Made by a program: the position numbers and the translations under genes
In this document: positions 45,675 to 54,318 of the stretch, piece after piece
Numbering within the stretch: position 1 is the first letter of the stretch
Layout of the letters: each line of letters begins with the position of its first letter
Assembly (NCBI GenBank): GCA_013388845.1
Contig: JACAEN010000005.1
Coordinates: forward strand, 1-59,884
DNA from: Chloroflexota bacterium
GTDB lineage: Bacteria; Chloroflexota; Dehalococcoidia; GIF9; AB-539-J10
Length of the DNA stretch: 59,884 nucleotides
Reading direction: 5' to 3'
Notes under the pieces: model-generated
The model's database searches: none
What the model was told of the DNA's origin: nothing
What the model saw: only the letters and a program-made list of their open reading frames with translations

Positions 45675-46697
45675 CTACCCCTTATTTAGACTCTGGCTGA
45701 CCTTAATTAACTCATCGAGTTTAGCCAGAGCCTTTCCGCTATCAATTGTCTTCTCGGCAATGGCGGCGCCTTCTTTGAGGTCTGATGCTTGGTTGCCAGC
45801 CACCAGTGCGGCAGCAGCATTCATGATAACTATGTTCCGCCTGGCCCCCACCTCTCCACTTAATATGCCGCGCAGTATCTTAGCATTCTGTCTGGCTGTT
45901 CCTCCCTTAATTTGAGTCATGCTTGCCTTCATAAACCCAAAATCATCAGGGGAAACTTCATAAGGCGGCGATACTCTATGTGGAGTGACATCCCACACCA
46001 GGGATTTCCTGCTAATGGAGATTTCATCCATGCCATCTGTGCCATGTACCACCAGGGAATGCTCTGTGCCCAGGCGGTGGAGGACGAAGGCAACCTTCTC
46101 TCCCAGTTCCTTAGAGGGAACACCGATGACTTGGAACTTAGCTTTGGCAGGGTTGGTAAGGGGGCCGAGAATATTAAACACAGTTCGGATTCCGATTTCG
46201 CGTCGGGGAGCAGCGGCGTATTTCATCGCCGGATGGAAGATGGGAGCGAACATAAAACCGATGCCCACCCTTTTCAGACATTGAGCGACAGCCTCAGCCC
46301 CAAGTTCAATCCTCACCCCCAACGCCTCCAGAACATCGGCGCTGCCGCAGTGGCTGGACATTGCCCGGTTGCCATGTTTGGCTACCTTGAGTCCTGCGCC
46401 AGCGACAACAAACGCAGCGGTTGTGGAGATATTGAAGCTGCCAAAGCCATCGCCGCCCGTGCCGCAGGTATCCACCACCGGTTGGGTGACTTGGACGGGA
46501 GTTGCTTTGGCTTGCATGACGCTGGCTAAGCCAGCAATCTCGTCCACCGTCTCTCCTTTCATGCGCAGGGCGGTGACAAAAGCGGCAACCTGGGCTGGCG
46601 TGGCCTCGCCGCTCATAATCTCCTCCATAACAGCCGCCGTCTCTTCAAAGGTAAGATGGCGACCGGAAACCAGGCTGGCTATGGCGTCTTTAATCAA
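45675..46697 (-). CDS. trpD: Anthranilate phosphoribosyltransferase
   Basis: 340 residues. CGTGGDGFGSFNIST is the PRPP site, followed by KHGNRAMSSHCGSADVLEALG. The TTG start at 46697 overlaps trpG by 8 bases and has GGGGG upstream. Full length. Confidence 0.97.
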   Translation of the reverse strand: MIKDAIASLVSGRHLTFEETAAVMEEIMSGEATPAQVAAFVTALRMKGETVDEIAGLASVMQAKATPVQVTQPVVDTCGTGGDGFGSFNISTTAAFVVAGAGLKVAKHGNRAMSSHCGSADVLEALGVRIELGAEAVAQCLKRVGIGFMFAPIFHPAMKYAAAPRREIGIRTVFNILGPLTNPAKAKFQVIGVPSKELGEKVAFVLHRLGTEHSLVVHGTDGMDEISISRKSLVWDVTPHRVSPPYEVSPDDFGFMKASMTQIKGGTARQNAKILRGILSGEVGARRNIVIMNAAAALVAGNQASDLKEGAAIAEKTIDSGKALAKLDELIKVSQSLNKG

Positions 46698-47268
46698 ATT
46701 TTCCCCCTTGCTTTAGAAAATTCTTGAGCAAATCTTTCCCCACCTCAGTCATAATTGATTCGGGGTGAAATTGAACACCCTCCACAGGAAATTGGCGATG
46801 ATGCAGCCCCATGATGATACCGTTGGCAGTCCAGGCAGTAACCTCGAGACAATCGGGCAGGTCATCGGGCATCACTGCCAGGGAGTGATAGCGAATGGCT
46901 GGAAAGGGATTGGGCAATCCCTGGAAGAGCCCTTTGCCGTCATGATAGATAAGCGACGATTTGCCATGCTTGATTTCGCCGGCGCGCTTAACCTTGGCTC
47001 TGTAGCTGTATCCGATGCATTGGTGTCCCAGACAAACTCCTAGAATAGGGATGCTGTTCCCAAATTTGCGGATAACATCGTTGGAAATACCAGCTTGCTC
47101 CGGCGTTCCTGGACCAGGGGAAATGACGATACGCTGGGGAGACCTCCTCTCAATTTCATGCAGGCTCACTTTATCATTACGAGCTACCCATACCTCTTCT
47201 CCTAGCTCGCTTAGATACTGGAAGAGGTTATAGGTAAAGCTATCATAGTTATCTATTAGCAAAAGCAT
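46690..47268 (-). CDS. trpG: Anthranilate synthase glutamine amidotransferase
   Basis: 192 residues from ATG 47268, chosen for GAGGT 8 bases upstream and the LLLIDNYDSFTYNLFQYL opening. The catalytic Cys lies in LGVCLGHQ and the Glu/His pair in GVQFHPES. It overlaps trpE by 20 bases and supplies ammonia to TrpE. Confidence 0.97.
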   Translation of the reverse strand: MLLLIDNYDSFTYNLFQYLSELGEEVWVARNDKVSLHEIERRSPQRIVISPGPGTPEQAGISNDVIRKFGNSIPILGVCLGHQCIGYSYRAKVKRAGEIKHGKSSLIYHDGKGLFQGLPNPFPAIRYHSLAVMPDDLPDCLEVTAWTANGIIMGLHHRQFPVEGVQFHPESIMTEVGKDLLKNFLKQGGKFD

Positions 47269-48697
47269 GTTGGTCAACCTCAGCCTGGTCAATGGCAGCC
47301 AGTAACGCCTGAGCTTTGTTCAAGCTTTCTTGGTATTCCTGCTCAGGGATGCTATCGGCAACGATGCCCGCGCCCGCCTGGATGTAGGCGATGTTATTCT
47401 TGATAATAATGGTGCGTATAGCAATAGCGGTATCCAGGTTGCCTGAAAAGTCGAAATAGCCTACGGCGCCAGCATAGGGTCCCCGTTTTTCCTTTTCTAG
47501 TTCCGCAATGATTTCCATAGCTCGAATCTTAGGTGCGCCAGAAACAGTTCCGGCAGGGAAGCAAGAGCGCAGAGCATCAAACTGGGAAAGCCCAGCCCGG
47601 AGCTTACCCTGAACATGTGAAACCAGATGCATAACATGCGAATAGCGTTCCACATCCATGAACTGAGTTACCTCGACTGTGCCTGGCTCGCTGATTCTGC
47701 CGATGTCGTTACGCCCCAGGTCAACGAGCATGATATGCTCAGCGCACTCCTTCTCATTGTTCTTGAGCTCCTCTTCTAAAGCTAGGTCTTCGGTGGCATT
47801 CTTACTCCGACGACGAGTGCCAGCAATAGGGTGAGTGGATACTATGCCATCCTCGACTCGCACCAGAAGTTCAGGGGAAGCTCCAGCAATATAGAAATCA
47901 CCTAAGTGGAGATAGTACATGTAAGGAGAGGGGTTAATGGAGCGCAACGCCCGATATATGGCGAAGGGCTCGGCATAAGTCCGTCTGGCCAACCGCTGTG
48001 ATAAGACAGCCTGAATTATATCGCCGGCATAGACATATTCTTTAGCTTTACATACCATAGCCTCGAACTCTGCCGGAGAAAAATTTGATGACACTTTAGA
48101 CTTAGTTGATGGCGTCTTCTTAGAAACCCTAGAAGGAATCGACTGCTCCAACCTTTTTACCAGGTCGTCAATTTTACAAGTTGCCTCCCGATACGCTGTG
48201 TCCACATCCCCATCTAAGTGAGCGTGTGAGACAACCTTGATTTTATGGCTAATATGGTCGAAAACAAGCAAGGTATCTGCCAGCATCAATACAGACTCAG
48301 GGAGTCCTTGAGGGTCTGGCTTGGGACAGGGCAGTCTCTCGAAGTGGCGGGCAACCTCGTAGCTGAGGTAGCCAACCATGCCACCGTGGAATCTGGGAAG
48401 GTCAGCAATGGACACGGGACGAAATCGGGCGAACTCCTTTTCCACCAGATTCAAGGGATCCACGGGCTTCTCATTTCCCGTCCTTAAAACTAGAGAAGGC
48501 TCAGTGCCAATGAAGCTATAGCGAGCCAGTCGCTCACCGCCCTCGACACTTTCTAAAAGGAAGGAGTAATTGCCGCGGGCTATCTTGAGGTAAGCGGATA
48601 CCGGTGTCTCCAGGTCAGCCTGAATATCACGACAAACCGGTACCAGATTGCCACGCTTCTTCAGTTGGCGAACCTCTTCCAGTGTTGGATAATACAT
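47249..48697 (-). CDS. trpE: Anthranilate synthase component I
   Basis: 482 residues. It makes anthranilate from chorismate. The LLES motif near residue 50 (SFLLESVEGGER) is the tryptophan feedback site. PSPYMYYLHLGD, HPIAGTRRR and AGAGIVADS are the active-site motifs. Start ATG at 48697 after GAGGCGAT. First gene of the operon, behind the T-box. Confidence 0.97.
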   Translation of the reverse strand: MYYPTLEEVRQLKKRGNLVPVCRDIQADLETPVSAYLKIARGNYSFLLESVEGGERLARYSFIGTEPSLVLRTGNEKPVDPLNLVEKEFARFRPVSIADLPRFHGGMVGYLSYEVARHFERLPCPKPDPQGLPESVLMLADTLLVFDHISHKIKVVSHAHLDGDVDTAYREATCKIDDLVKRLEQSIPSRVSKKTPSTKSKVSSNFSPAEFEAMVCKAKEYVYAGDIIQAVLSQRLARRTYAEPFAIYRALRSINPSPYMYYLHLGDFYIAGASPELLVRVEDGIVSTHPIAGTRRRSKNATEDLALEEELKNNEKECAEHIMLVDLGRNDIGRISEPGTVEVTQFMDVERYSHVMHLVSHVQGKLRAGLSQFDALRSCFPAGTVSGAPKIRAMEIIAELEKEKRGPYAGAVGYFDFSGNLDTAIAIRTIIIKNNIAYIQAGAGIVADSIPEQEYQESLNKAQALLAAIDQAEVDQHAFANR

Positions 48698-48710
48698 ATC
48701 GCCTCACAAT

Positions 48711-48997
48711 AAAAAAACCTCTCGCTCAAGGGGCGAGAGGTTTAACCTTCGCGGTGCCACCCTTGTTCGGCCTTTTCGGCCATCTCTTTTCAGGTACAGC
48801 CCAATTTGGCAATACCCTGGACTGTGATAACGCTGCCCCTGCGACAAAGCCTACTATCCTGACACGTCGGGATTTCGGTTTGCGGCTCCCAGGTCCATTC
48901 CAGCTTCGCGCAAGTATCGGCTCACACCTTCTCCGACTCTCTGAACTCCGCCTTAGGCTGTACTAGTCCTGTTCTCAGCCTTTTCCCATATTTAATT
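48711..48997 (-). promoter_or_regulatory. Trp-specific T-box riboswitch with terminator
   Basis: The T-box sequence AGGGTGGCACCGCG is at 48750-48763 and a long terminator hairpin (ACCTCTCGC/GCGAGAGGT, 48717-48741) ends in a T run at 48711-48717. The stem I specifier loop reads GAATGGACC, with the codon TGG at 48895-48897, for tryptophan. When tRNA-Trp is uncharged the antiterminator forms and trpE is read. This is the Firmicutes-style element that is also known in Chloroflexota. Confidence 0.95.
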
Positions 48998-49003
48998 ATT
49001 TCA

Positions 49004-49032
49004 AATATAAACCCTGTCCTCTGGTTTGTCAA
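49004..49032 (-). promoter_or_regulatory. Promoter of the trp operon
   Basis: TTGACA (49027-49032) and TATATT (49004-49009) are 17 bases apart. The transcript would start about 48997, at the 5' end of the T-box. Confidence 0.8.
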
Positions 49033-49127
49033 TAGCGTGATTTAAGTAGGGCCTAATTTGCTAAATTTGGCAAGTAAAAAATGGAGCTCAGTGGACGGAA
49101 CAAAGAATTTTTAAGTTGGCTTTCAAC

Positions 49128-49352
49128 CTAGTCTCGCATTAACGCCATAAATTCTTCTCTCGATAGCCCAGCATCTCTAATCAAAGCCCTCAATAGTCCC
49201 CGGCCTAATTCTTTGTGCCTTGGCACGGAGAGCCTGCCCTTTGATGGGTGCAGCAAAATCATGTGACTTCCTTCAGTGTGGTCCCAGACATATCCAATCT
49301 TGAGCATAGCTTTGACAAAATCGTCTCCTGACATGACAGGGAGGCGAGCCAC
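49128..49352 (-). CDS. hicA: HicA-family mRNA interferase toxin
   Basis: 74 residues, the usual size. The active His lies in GSHMILLHP. It is an RNA-binding toxin with the GSH motif, silenced by HicB. The GTG start follows the hicB stop directly. Confidence 0.92.
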   Translation of the reverse strand: MARLPVMSGDDFVKAMLKIGYVWDHTEGSHMILLHPSKGRLSVPRHKELGRGLLRALIRDAGLSREEFMALMRD

Positions 49353-49658
49353 TTAGACTACTACCTCCACCTCTTCTACTTCTGTGATACAAGGAATTGG
49401 CTCCCCGTGCTTGCGCATGCTGGCTATATACCCCTGGATAGCCTCCCTGATATTGGCGATAGCCTCTTTTTTGGTTCTTCCCTGCGAGTGGCACCCGGGC
49501 AAAGTCGGACAGCTGGCTACAATGAAACCGTCTTCGTCTTCCTCAAGTGTCACCAGAAGCTTAGTAATGCCACGGCCAGCTAAATTAACGGTGCGCGCTA
49601 ACCAAAATGGCTGATCTAATATGGTAAAAGACTCAGCTTGAAGAGTCTGGAACTTCAT
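49353..49658 (-). CDS. hicB: HicB-family antitoxin
   Basis: 101 residues. An unusual N-terminal part (KFQTLQAESFTILD) precedes the HicB core DGFIVASCPTLPGCHSQG and ANIREAIQGYI. It neutralises HicA. The ATG has a strong AGGAGG. It is encoded before the toxin, and downstream of a small zinc-ribbon gene. Confidence 0.9.
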   Translation of the reverse strand: MKFQTLQAESFTILDQPFWLARTVNLAGRGITKLLVTLEEDEDGFIVASCPTLPGCHSQGRTKKEAIANIREAIQGYIASMRKHGEPIPCITEVEEVEVVV

Positions 49659-49667
49659 ACTCTCCTC

Positions 49668-49880
49668 CTACGGAAATTCGCTATATTGCCCGCACTTTGG
49701 GCAGTGCACTACAATGTTCTTAATCTGCCCTCGGCGTATCTTCTCTGCTAGGACAGCTTTGCAGTGACCACATATGTAGTCAGATTCTCCATCACCTCTA
49801 AAAATAGGGCTAACTTTAGACTCTATTACCGTCCGAGTTCCCTCAGAAGGTTTGGGAATAATCTTTAACTTTATTCTCAT
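49668..49880 (-). CDS. Small zinc-ribbon protein before hicBA
   Basis: 70 residues with ICGHCKAVL and HCPKCG, a four-cysteine ribbon. It lies 9 bases before hicB on the same strand, so it is probably the first gene of the toxin-antitoxin operon. I do not recognise a family. It may be a third component or a neighbour by chance. Confidence 0.6.
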   Translation of the reverse strand: MRIKLKIIPKPSEGTRTVIESKVSPIFRGDGESDYICGHCKAVLAEKIRRGQIKNIVVHCPKCGQYSEFP

Positions 49881-49918
49881 GATATTCTGCGACCTTTCAT
49901 GCTAACTTTTGCAAGCAG

Positions 49919-49992
49919 TGGGCCATTGTGGACTCGAACCACAGCCCCCGGTCTTATCAGGACCGTGCTCTAACCAACTGAGCTAATGGCCC
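49919..49992 (-). tRNA. tRNA-Ile (anticodon GAT)
   Basis: Acceptor stem GGGCCAT/ATGGCCC. D arm GCTCAGTTGGTTAGAGC. Anticodon loop CTGATAA (anticodon GAT) within GGTC...GACC. T arm ends GTGGTTCGAGTCCAC. CCA is not encoded. It reads isoleucine codon AUC/AUU. Confidence 0.96.
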
Positions 49993-50068
49993 TTGGCGGG
50001 TAAAATATAGCTTTTGCGGTAGCGACTGTCAAGGTAATGTGCTCGTTCATATGATTAGTGACACTTTT

Positions 50069-50210
50069 TGTCATTGCGAGGAGCGAGATTCCTCGCTTAT
50101 GCTTCGGAACAGGCTCCGCAATCTAAGCGACATTCCTCAGTCCAACTATAGCAGGCTCCAGGTTCGCAATGAGATTGCCACACCCCGACGAGTCGGGGCT
50201 CGCAATGACA
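50069..50210. repeat. Palindromic element with 12-base perfect terminal inverted repeats
   Basis: TGTCATTGCGAG (50069-50080) and CTCGCAATGACA (50199-50210) are perfect inverted ends of a 142-base element. Inside are CCCCGACGAGTCGGGG and other half-palindromes. It looks like a small non-autonomous mobile element. The rest of the 49993-50321 gap holds no gene. Confidence 0.8.
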
Positions 50211-50321
50211 CGGAAGGTTACTATCCAACGCTACAAGCGTATACGGTGCCACCCATCTATCTGAACTACCTCAGTGTAATGGGGAATTCGCCTCGGCCTA
50301 ACCCTCTCCCGGCCTATTATC

Positions 50322-50795
50322 TTAGCGTTCTTTTTTTCCCTGCCAGAGAAGAGCCGCAGTACGCTTTATGACTTCGTAACCAAAACCGCGGTAAGCAAGG
50401 TAACTTGATAGGCGTCGGTAAAAGTCGGGATAATCTAAATGGGCGAGGGCTGGCATCCGGCTAGAGCCTAGCTTATAAGCAATCTCTTCGTCATCTATAT
50501 CCTCTGTCACCTGCTCAATGATTTCTGGGGCCACTTTTTTATCCCTCAATTCCTTTTCTATTAATCTTTTGCTCTTGGGCCTGAAGGATAAGCGGTTATC
50601 CTTCCAGAAACGGGCAAAGGCAAGATCATCGCTCAAGTTTTGCTCCCTGAGTCTGGTAATCGCCTTCTCTGCAACTTCATTAGCAAAACCGCGTTTGTGA
50701 AGCCACTGCTTGATTTCCCCCTCGCTGCGAGGGCGGTAACTAAGATAGTAGTAAGCTGCATCAAGGCAATCTTGCAAGGACTTGTTATCCGCCAA
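50322..50795 (-). CDS. recX: Regulatory protein RecX
   Basis: 157 residues. RecX restrains RecA filaments. Three-helix repeats with YYYLSYRPRSEGEIKQWL, LSDDLAFARFWKDNR and YRGFGYEVIKRTA are typical. The TTG start follows AGGTTCAG. It lies 20 bases after recA and is co-transcribed. Confidence 0.93.
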   Translation of the reverse strand: MADNKSLQDCLDAAYYYLSYRPRSEGEIKQWLHKRGFANEVAEKAITRLREQNLSDDLAFARFWKDNRLSFRPKSKRLIEKELRDKKVAPEIIEQVTEDIDDEEIAYKLGSSRMPALAHLDYPDFYRRLSSYLAYRGFGYEVIKRTAALLWQGKKER

Positions 50796-50815
50796 CTGAA
50801 CCTGCCCGGGTTATA

Positions 50816-51853
50816 TCAGTCTTCTTGCGTGGATGTTTCCAGAACTTCTCTCAGAGAAATGCTGGGAATGTCTGCTGAGGCTCTTATCTTGCTCTCCAGT
50901 TCGGAAGCAATCTCGGGATGTTGCCTTAAGTAGTCTTTGGCATTTTCTCTGCCCTGCCCCAACTTTTTATCCCCATATGTAAAGAAGGCACCAGCTTTCT
51001 TAATCAACCCTGCAGCCAATCCAAGGTCAATCAGATTTCCCTCTCTACTTATCCCGTGATTAAACATAATATCAAATTCAGCGCTGCGAAAAGGGGGAGC
51101 GACCTTATTCTTCACCACCCTGGCCTTTACTCTCGTGCCTACTATCTCTGTGCCCTGCTTGATGGCATCGCCACGCCGCAAGTCTATCCTCACCGAACTG
51201 TAGAACTTAAGGGCCCTGCCTCCAGGGGTTACCTCCGGATTACCGAAAACAATGCCCACCTTTTCTCGCAACTGGTTAATAAAAACAACCGCTGTTTTAG
51301 ACTTACTGATAGCAGCACTCAATTTTCTCAGTGCCTGGGACATCAATCGTGCCTGCAAACCAACGTGGGCATCACCCATCTCACCTTCTATTTCAGCTCT
51401 GGGCGCCAGGGCCGCGACACTGTCTATGACTATTACATCTACACCACCGCTTCTCACCAGGGTTTCCGTAATTTCCAGAGCTTGCTCGCCGGTATCAGGT
51501 TGGGAGACGAGTAAATCGCGCAGGTTAACACCGCAGTTAGCAGCGTATCGAGGGTCAAAGGCATGCTCAGCATCAATATATGCGGCAATACCGCCAGCTT
51601 TTTGGGCTTCAGCGATTATATGCTGGGCGAGTGTAGTTTTACCTGAAGCCTCAGAACCAAATATCTCGGTAACTCGCCCTCTTGGTATGCCACCTATTCC
51701 TAAAGCTAAATCAAGAGCTAATGCGCCGGTGGAAATGGCATCTCCAGCTACTCTGGGTGGAACTTCGCCTAACTTCATAATCGAACCTTTGCCATGTTGC
51801 CTCTCGATTTGCTCAATGGCCAGTTCGACTGCTTTCTCTTTCTCAGTAGTCAC
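50816..51853 (-). CDS. recA: Recombinase RecA
   Basis: 345 residues. It performs strand exchange. P-loop GSEASGKTT, then [11 protein letters not shown], the MAW-region VDSVAAL, and loop L2 [10 protein letters not shown]. The GTG start (51853) is 9 bases after TATAAT, with TTGATT 18 bases upstream and no ribosome binding site. The C-terminal tail ends [13 protein letters not shown]. No LexA box was recognised. Confidence 0.98.
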   Translation of the reverse strand: MTTEKEKAVELAIEQIERQHGKGSIMKLGEVPPRVAGDAISTGALALDLALGIGGIPRGRVTEIFGSEASGKTTLAQHIIAEAQKAGGIAAYIDAEHAFDPRYAANCGVNLRDLLVSQPDTGEQALEITETLVRSGGVDVIVIDSVAALAPRAEIEGEMGDAHVGLQARLMSQALRKLSAAISKSKTAVVFINQLREKVGIVFGNPEVTPGGRALKFYSSVRIDLRRGDAIKQGTEIVGTRVKARVVKNKVAPPFRSAEFDIMFNHGISREGNLIDLGLAAGLIKKAGAFFTYGDKKLGQGRENAKDYLRQHPEIASELESKIRASADIPSISLREVLETSTQED

Positions 51854-51862
51854 TGTTTAAAC

Positions 51863-51892
51863 ATTATATCACGCCGACTGTAACCCAATCAA
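51863..51892 (-). promoter_or_regulatory. Promoter of recA-recX, leaderless arrangement
   Basis: -35 TTGATT (51887-51892) and a perfect -10 TATAAT (51863-51868) are 18 bases apart. The GTG start is 9 bases after the -10. Confidence 0.65.
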
Positions 51893-51942
51893 AGAAAAAT
51901 GCGTGAAAGTTTATACCGCTGTCGCTGGAAGGCAAAGTTTTT

Positions 51943-52572
51943 CTACTTATGGCCCAGAATCTCCTCCAAGCCTTTAGCCTGTTCCACATGATAAGGGCCC
52001 ACTCTAGTGCGGCGAACTTCCACTACAGTAGCGCCCACCCCAAGTTTCTCCCCGATGTCGTGAACAAGGCTTCTAACGTAAAATCCTGAGGACACCTCGC
52101 AAGAAAAAGCAAAATAGGGGAACTGGAACTCCTTGAGCTCCAGGGAATAAATGCTTACCTTTTTAGGTGGAATATCTACGGTGACGCCCTTTCTGGCTAA
52201 TTGGTAGGCTTTTCGTCCCGCCATTTTTTTAGCTGAAAATGGGGGAGGGGTCTGCCAGACATCACCGTGAAATTCCTTCAAGACCTTTTCCAATTCCTCT
52301 CTGGTTATTTCCTTATCAGTTTGTCGCAGGACCTTGCCGTCACAGTCAAAGGTGTCTGTCTCGATACCGAGAACAGCCTTAACTTCGTAGGCCTTGTCCA
52401 GCTTAAGAAACGCAGAGGCGTTTTTTGTATACTTGCCGGTGAGAACAACCAAAAGCCCCGTAGCCAAGGGATCTAAGGTCCCCGTATGACCAGCTTTCAC
52501 GTTGAATTTCTTTTTTATCTGCTCTACCACTCGGGAGGAGGTAAGCCCTTTAGGCTTGTCCACCAGGAACAT
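51943..52572 (-). CDS. truB: tRNA pseudouridine-55 synthase TruB
   Basis: 209 residues from the ATG at 52572, which has GAGG 9 bases upstream. It makes pseudouridine 55 in tRNA. The catalytic Asp lies in GHTGTLDPLATGLL, with the later PPFSAKK and YVRSLVHDIG. It is at the short end of the family and lacks a PUA-like extension. Confidence 0.93.
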   Translation of the reverse strand: MFLVDKPKGLTSSRVVEQIKKKFNVKAGHTGTLDPLATGLLVVLTGKYTKNASAFLKLDKAYEVKAVLGIETDTFDCDGKVLRQTDKEITREELEKVLKEFHGDVWQTPPPFSAKKMAGRKAYQLARKGVTVDIPPKKVSIYSLELKEFQFPYFAFSCEVSSGFYVRSLVHDIGEKLGVGATVVEVRRTRVGPYHVEQAKGLEEILGHK

Positions 52573-52760
52573 TTTGTCCATCCTCGTAAGTATACAAGAA
52601 AACTTGGAGCTTATCATTCGTCAGGCCTGTTGAGAAATACGGATTTTTGACAGGTTTGCCAGCTAATGCTACTATAATTTATCTAAAGTAGATTGCAGCC
52701 CAAGTTGATGAGAGCAAATGGGCAATTTGGTTGGGGAGGGGATTTAGGGGGTGGTAATAG

Positions 52761-52910
52761 GTGGATGACGCCAATAGCTGGCTTTTATTAGCTTTTCTGG
52801 TTTGCCTGGCTCTTTCCGCTTTCTTTCCCAGTGCGAAGTCAGCTTTTATCGCTTTGCCTAAAGCTGGTAGTAATCTGGTTGTAAATGTCTTTTACTCAGG
52901 TGAGCATTAA
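52761..52910 (+). pseudogene. Vestigial N-terminus of a CNNM/CorC paralogue
   Basis: A 49-codon frame from GTG 52761 to TAA 52908-52910 reads AFLVCLALSAFFPSAKSAFIALPK. It matches the N-terminal helix of the next protein (CLGCAAFFCSAETAFIGIQK) residue by residue. It stops two bases before the next GTG. It looks like the truncated remnant of a tandem duplicate, or possibly a leader peptide. Confidence 0.55.
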
Positions 52911-52912
52911 AG

Positions 52913-54187
52913 GTGAACATTAATAGCCTCTTTGTGATATTGTTTTTCCTCTGTCTGGGGTGTGCTGCTTTTTTCTGCAGTGCTGAGACTGCTTTCATTG
53001 GTATACAGAAGCTACGTCTGCAACATCTACTCCAGAGTGGACACCCTTCCGCTAAAAGGGTGGCCAGGATCGTGGAACAGCCGGAGAAATTTCTCGCTAC
53101 AGTTCTTTTGGGCATCAACTTCTTTGAGACGGCAGTAGCCACTCTGGGCACAATCATAACGGTATCACTAATCCAAGATGAGAACTGGGCGGTAGCCATT
53201 GCTACCATCGTGATCACTGTAGTGACCTTAGTTTTTGCTGAGCTTGTTCCTAAGAGCTTGGCAGTTCGTTACGGAGAGAGACTGGCTCTGAAATATGTTA
53301 AGCCTCTAGAAATCATCTCAGCCATCCTCTATCCACTGGTTTACGTCCTGAACCACATCGGGATTAGGTTTACCAAGTTAGTCGAGGAGGGCGAAATTCC
53401 CAAGCCGACTATCAGCGAGGAGGAATTTCATACAGCTATCAGTATAGGTGAGGCTGAAGGGGTGATGGAGGGTGATGAGGCAGAGATGTTACGCAAGGTG
53501 TTTGAATTTACCGACTGCCCCGTGAGCAAGATAATGGTTCCCAGAACAGAAATTGCTTGGGTTGAGCAGGGCACGAAGTTAAAGGATTTTCTGGAGCTTT
53601 ATGCCAAAGGACGCTACAGTCGTTTCCCGGTCTACAAGGACAACACCGACAACGTGGTGGGTATGTTGCATGCCAAGGATGTGCTATTGAAACTAACCGA
53701 TGAAGCTGATAGCAGAGAGGGAGTCATTGACGATTTGGTGCGTCCAGCGCATTTCGTGCCTGAAAACAAACGCTTGGGGGAGCTGCTGGCTGAGATGAGA
53801 GACGGTGGATACCATGCAGTAATCGTTGTCGACGAGTTCGGGGGTGTTGCAGGGATGGTCACCTTAGGGCAACTAACCGAGGAAATTGTCGGCGATATCC
53901 ATGACGAGCTAGCGGGCAAAGAAAAAGATTTCATCGTAACCGGTGATAGCACCTTTCAACTGGATGGCGGATTCAGAGTTGAGGAGGCTAATGAGGAATT
54001 GGGGCTGAATTTGCCCAGCGGCGAATATGAGACTGTAGCTGGCTTTATCCTCAGTCATCTTGGTCGGATACCAAAGCAGGGAGAGCAGTTCAAGTACCAG
54101 AACTTGAAGTTTGTTATCACAGAAATGCGTGGAATGAAGATAGAGAGGGTGATAGTAACCAGGGAGAAGAGCGTCGCTGCCTCGTAA
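52913..54187 (+). CDS. CNNM/CorC family transporter with DUF21, CBS and CorC domains
   Basis: 424 residues. The N-terminal DUF21 has four membrane segments (FCSAETAFIGIQK, NFFETAVATLGTI, VFAELVPKSLA). Two CBS domains follow (MVPRTEIAW and GMLHAKDVLL). The C-terminal CorC/HlyC domain has DEFGGVAGMVTL and VEEANEELGLNLP. These proteins move magnesium or cobalt, or are annotated as hemolysin-like. The GTG start has AGG about 12 bases upstream. The gene follows a vestigial copy of itself. Confidence 0.92.
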   Translation: MNINSLFVILFFLCLGCAAFFCSAETAFIGIQKLRLQHLLQSGHPSAKRVARIVEQPEKFLATVLLGINFFETAVATLGTIITVSLIQDENWAVAIATIVITVVTLVFAELVPKSLAVRYGERLALKYVKPLEIISAILYPLVYVLNHIGIRFTKLVEEGEIPKPTISEEEFHTAISIGEAEGVMEGDEAEMLRKVFEFTDCPVSKIMVPRTEIAWVEQGTKLKDFLELYAKGRYSRFPVYKDNTDNVVGMLHAKDVLLKLTDEADSREGVIDDLVRPAHFVPENKRLGELLAEMRDGGYHAVIVVDEFGGVAGMVTLGQLTEEIVGDIHDELAGKEKDFIVTGDSTFQLDGGFRVEEANEELGLNLPSGEYETVAGFILSHLGRIPKQGEQFKYQNLKFVITEMRGMKIERVIVTREKSVAAS

Positions 54188-54231
54188 GTTTGTTCCATCC
54201 CGCCTGTAGTGGCGAGAAGTAAGTTTTTCCA

Positions 54232-54270
54232 CACTCCCCTCTTAAGATAAGAGGGGGCAGGGGAGTTATG
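54232..54270. repeat. Interspersed repeat CCCCTCTTAAGATAAGAGGGG type
   Basis: CTCCCCTCTTAAGATAAGAGGGG followed by AGGGGAGTTATGA occurs here and in several copies at 58850-59100. It is a different family from the CCCGA palindrome. Confidence 0.65.
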
Positions 54271-54318
54271 AGGGAAAGGGTTCTAACTTATCGGGACGAG
54301 GTAATCTAAGGAGGTCTT

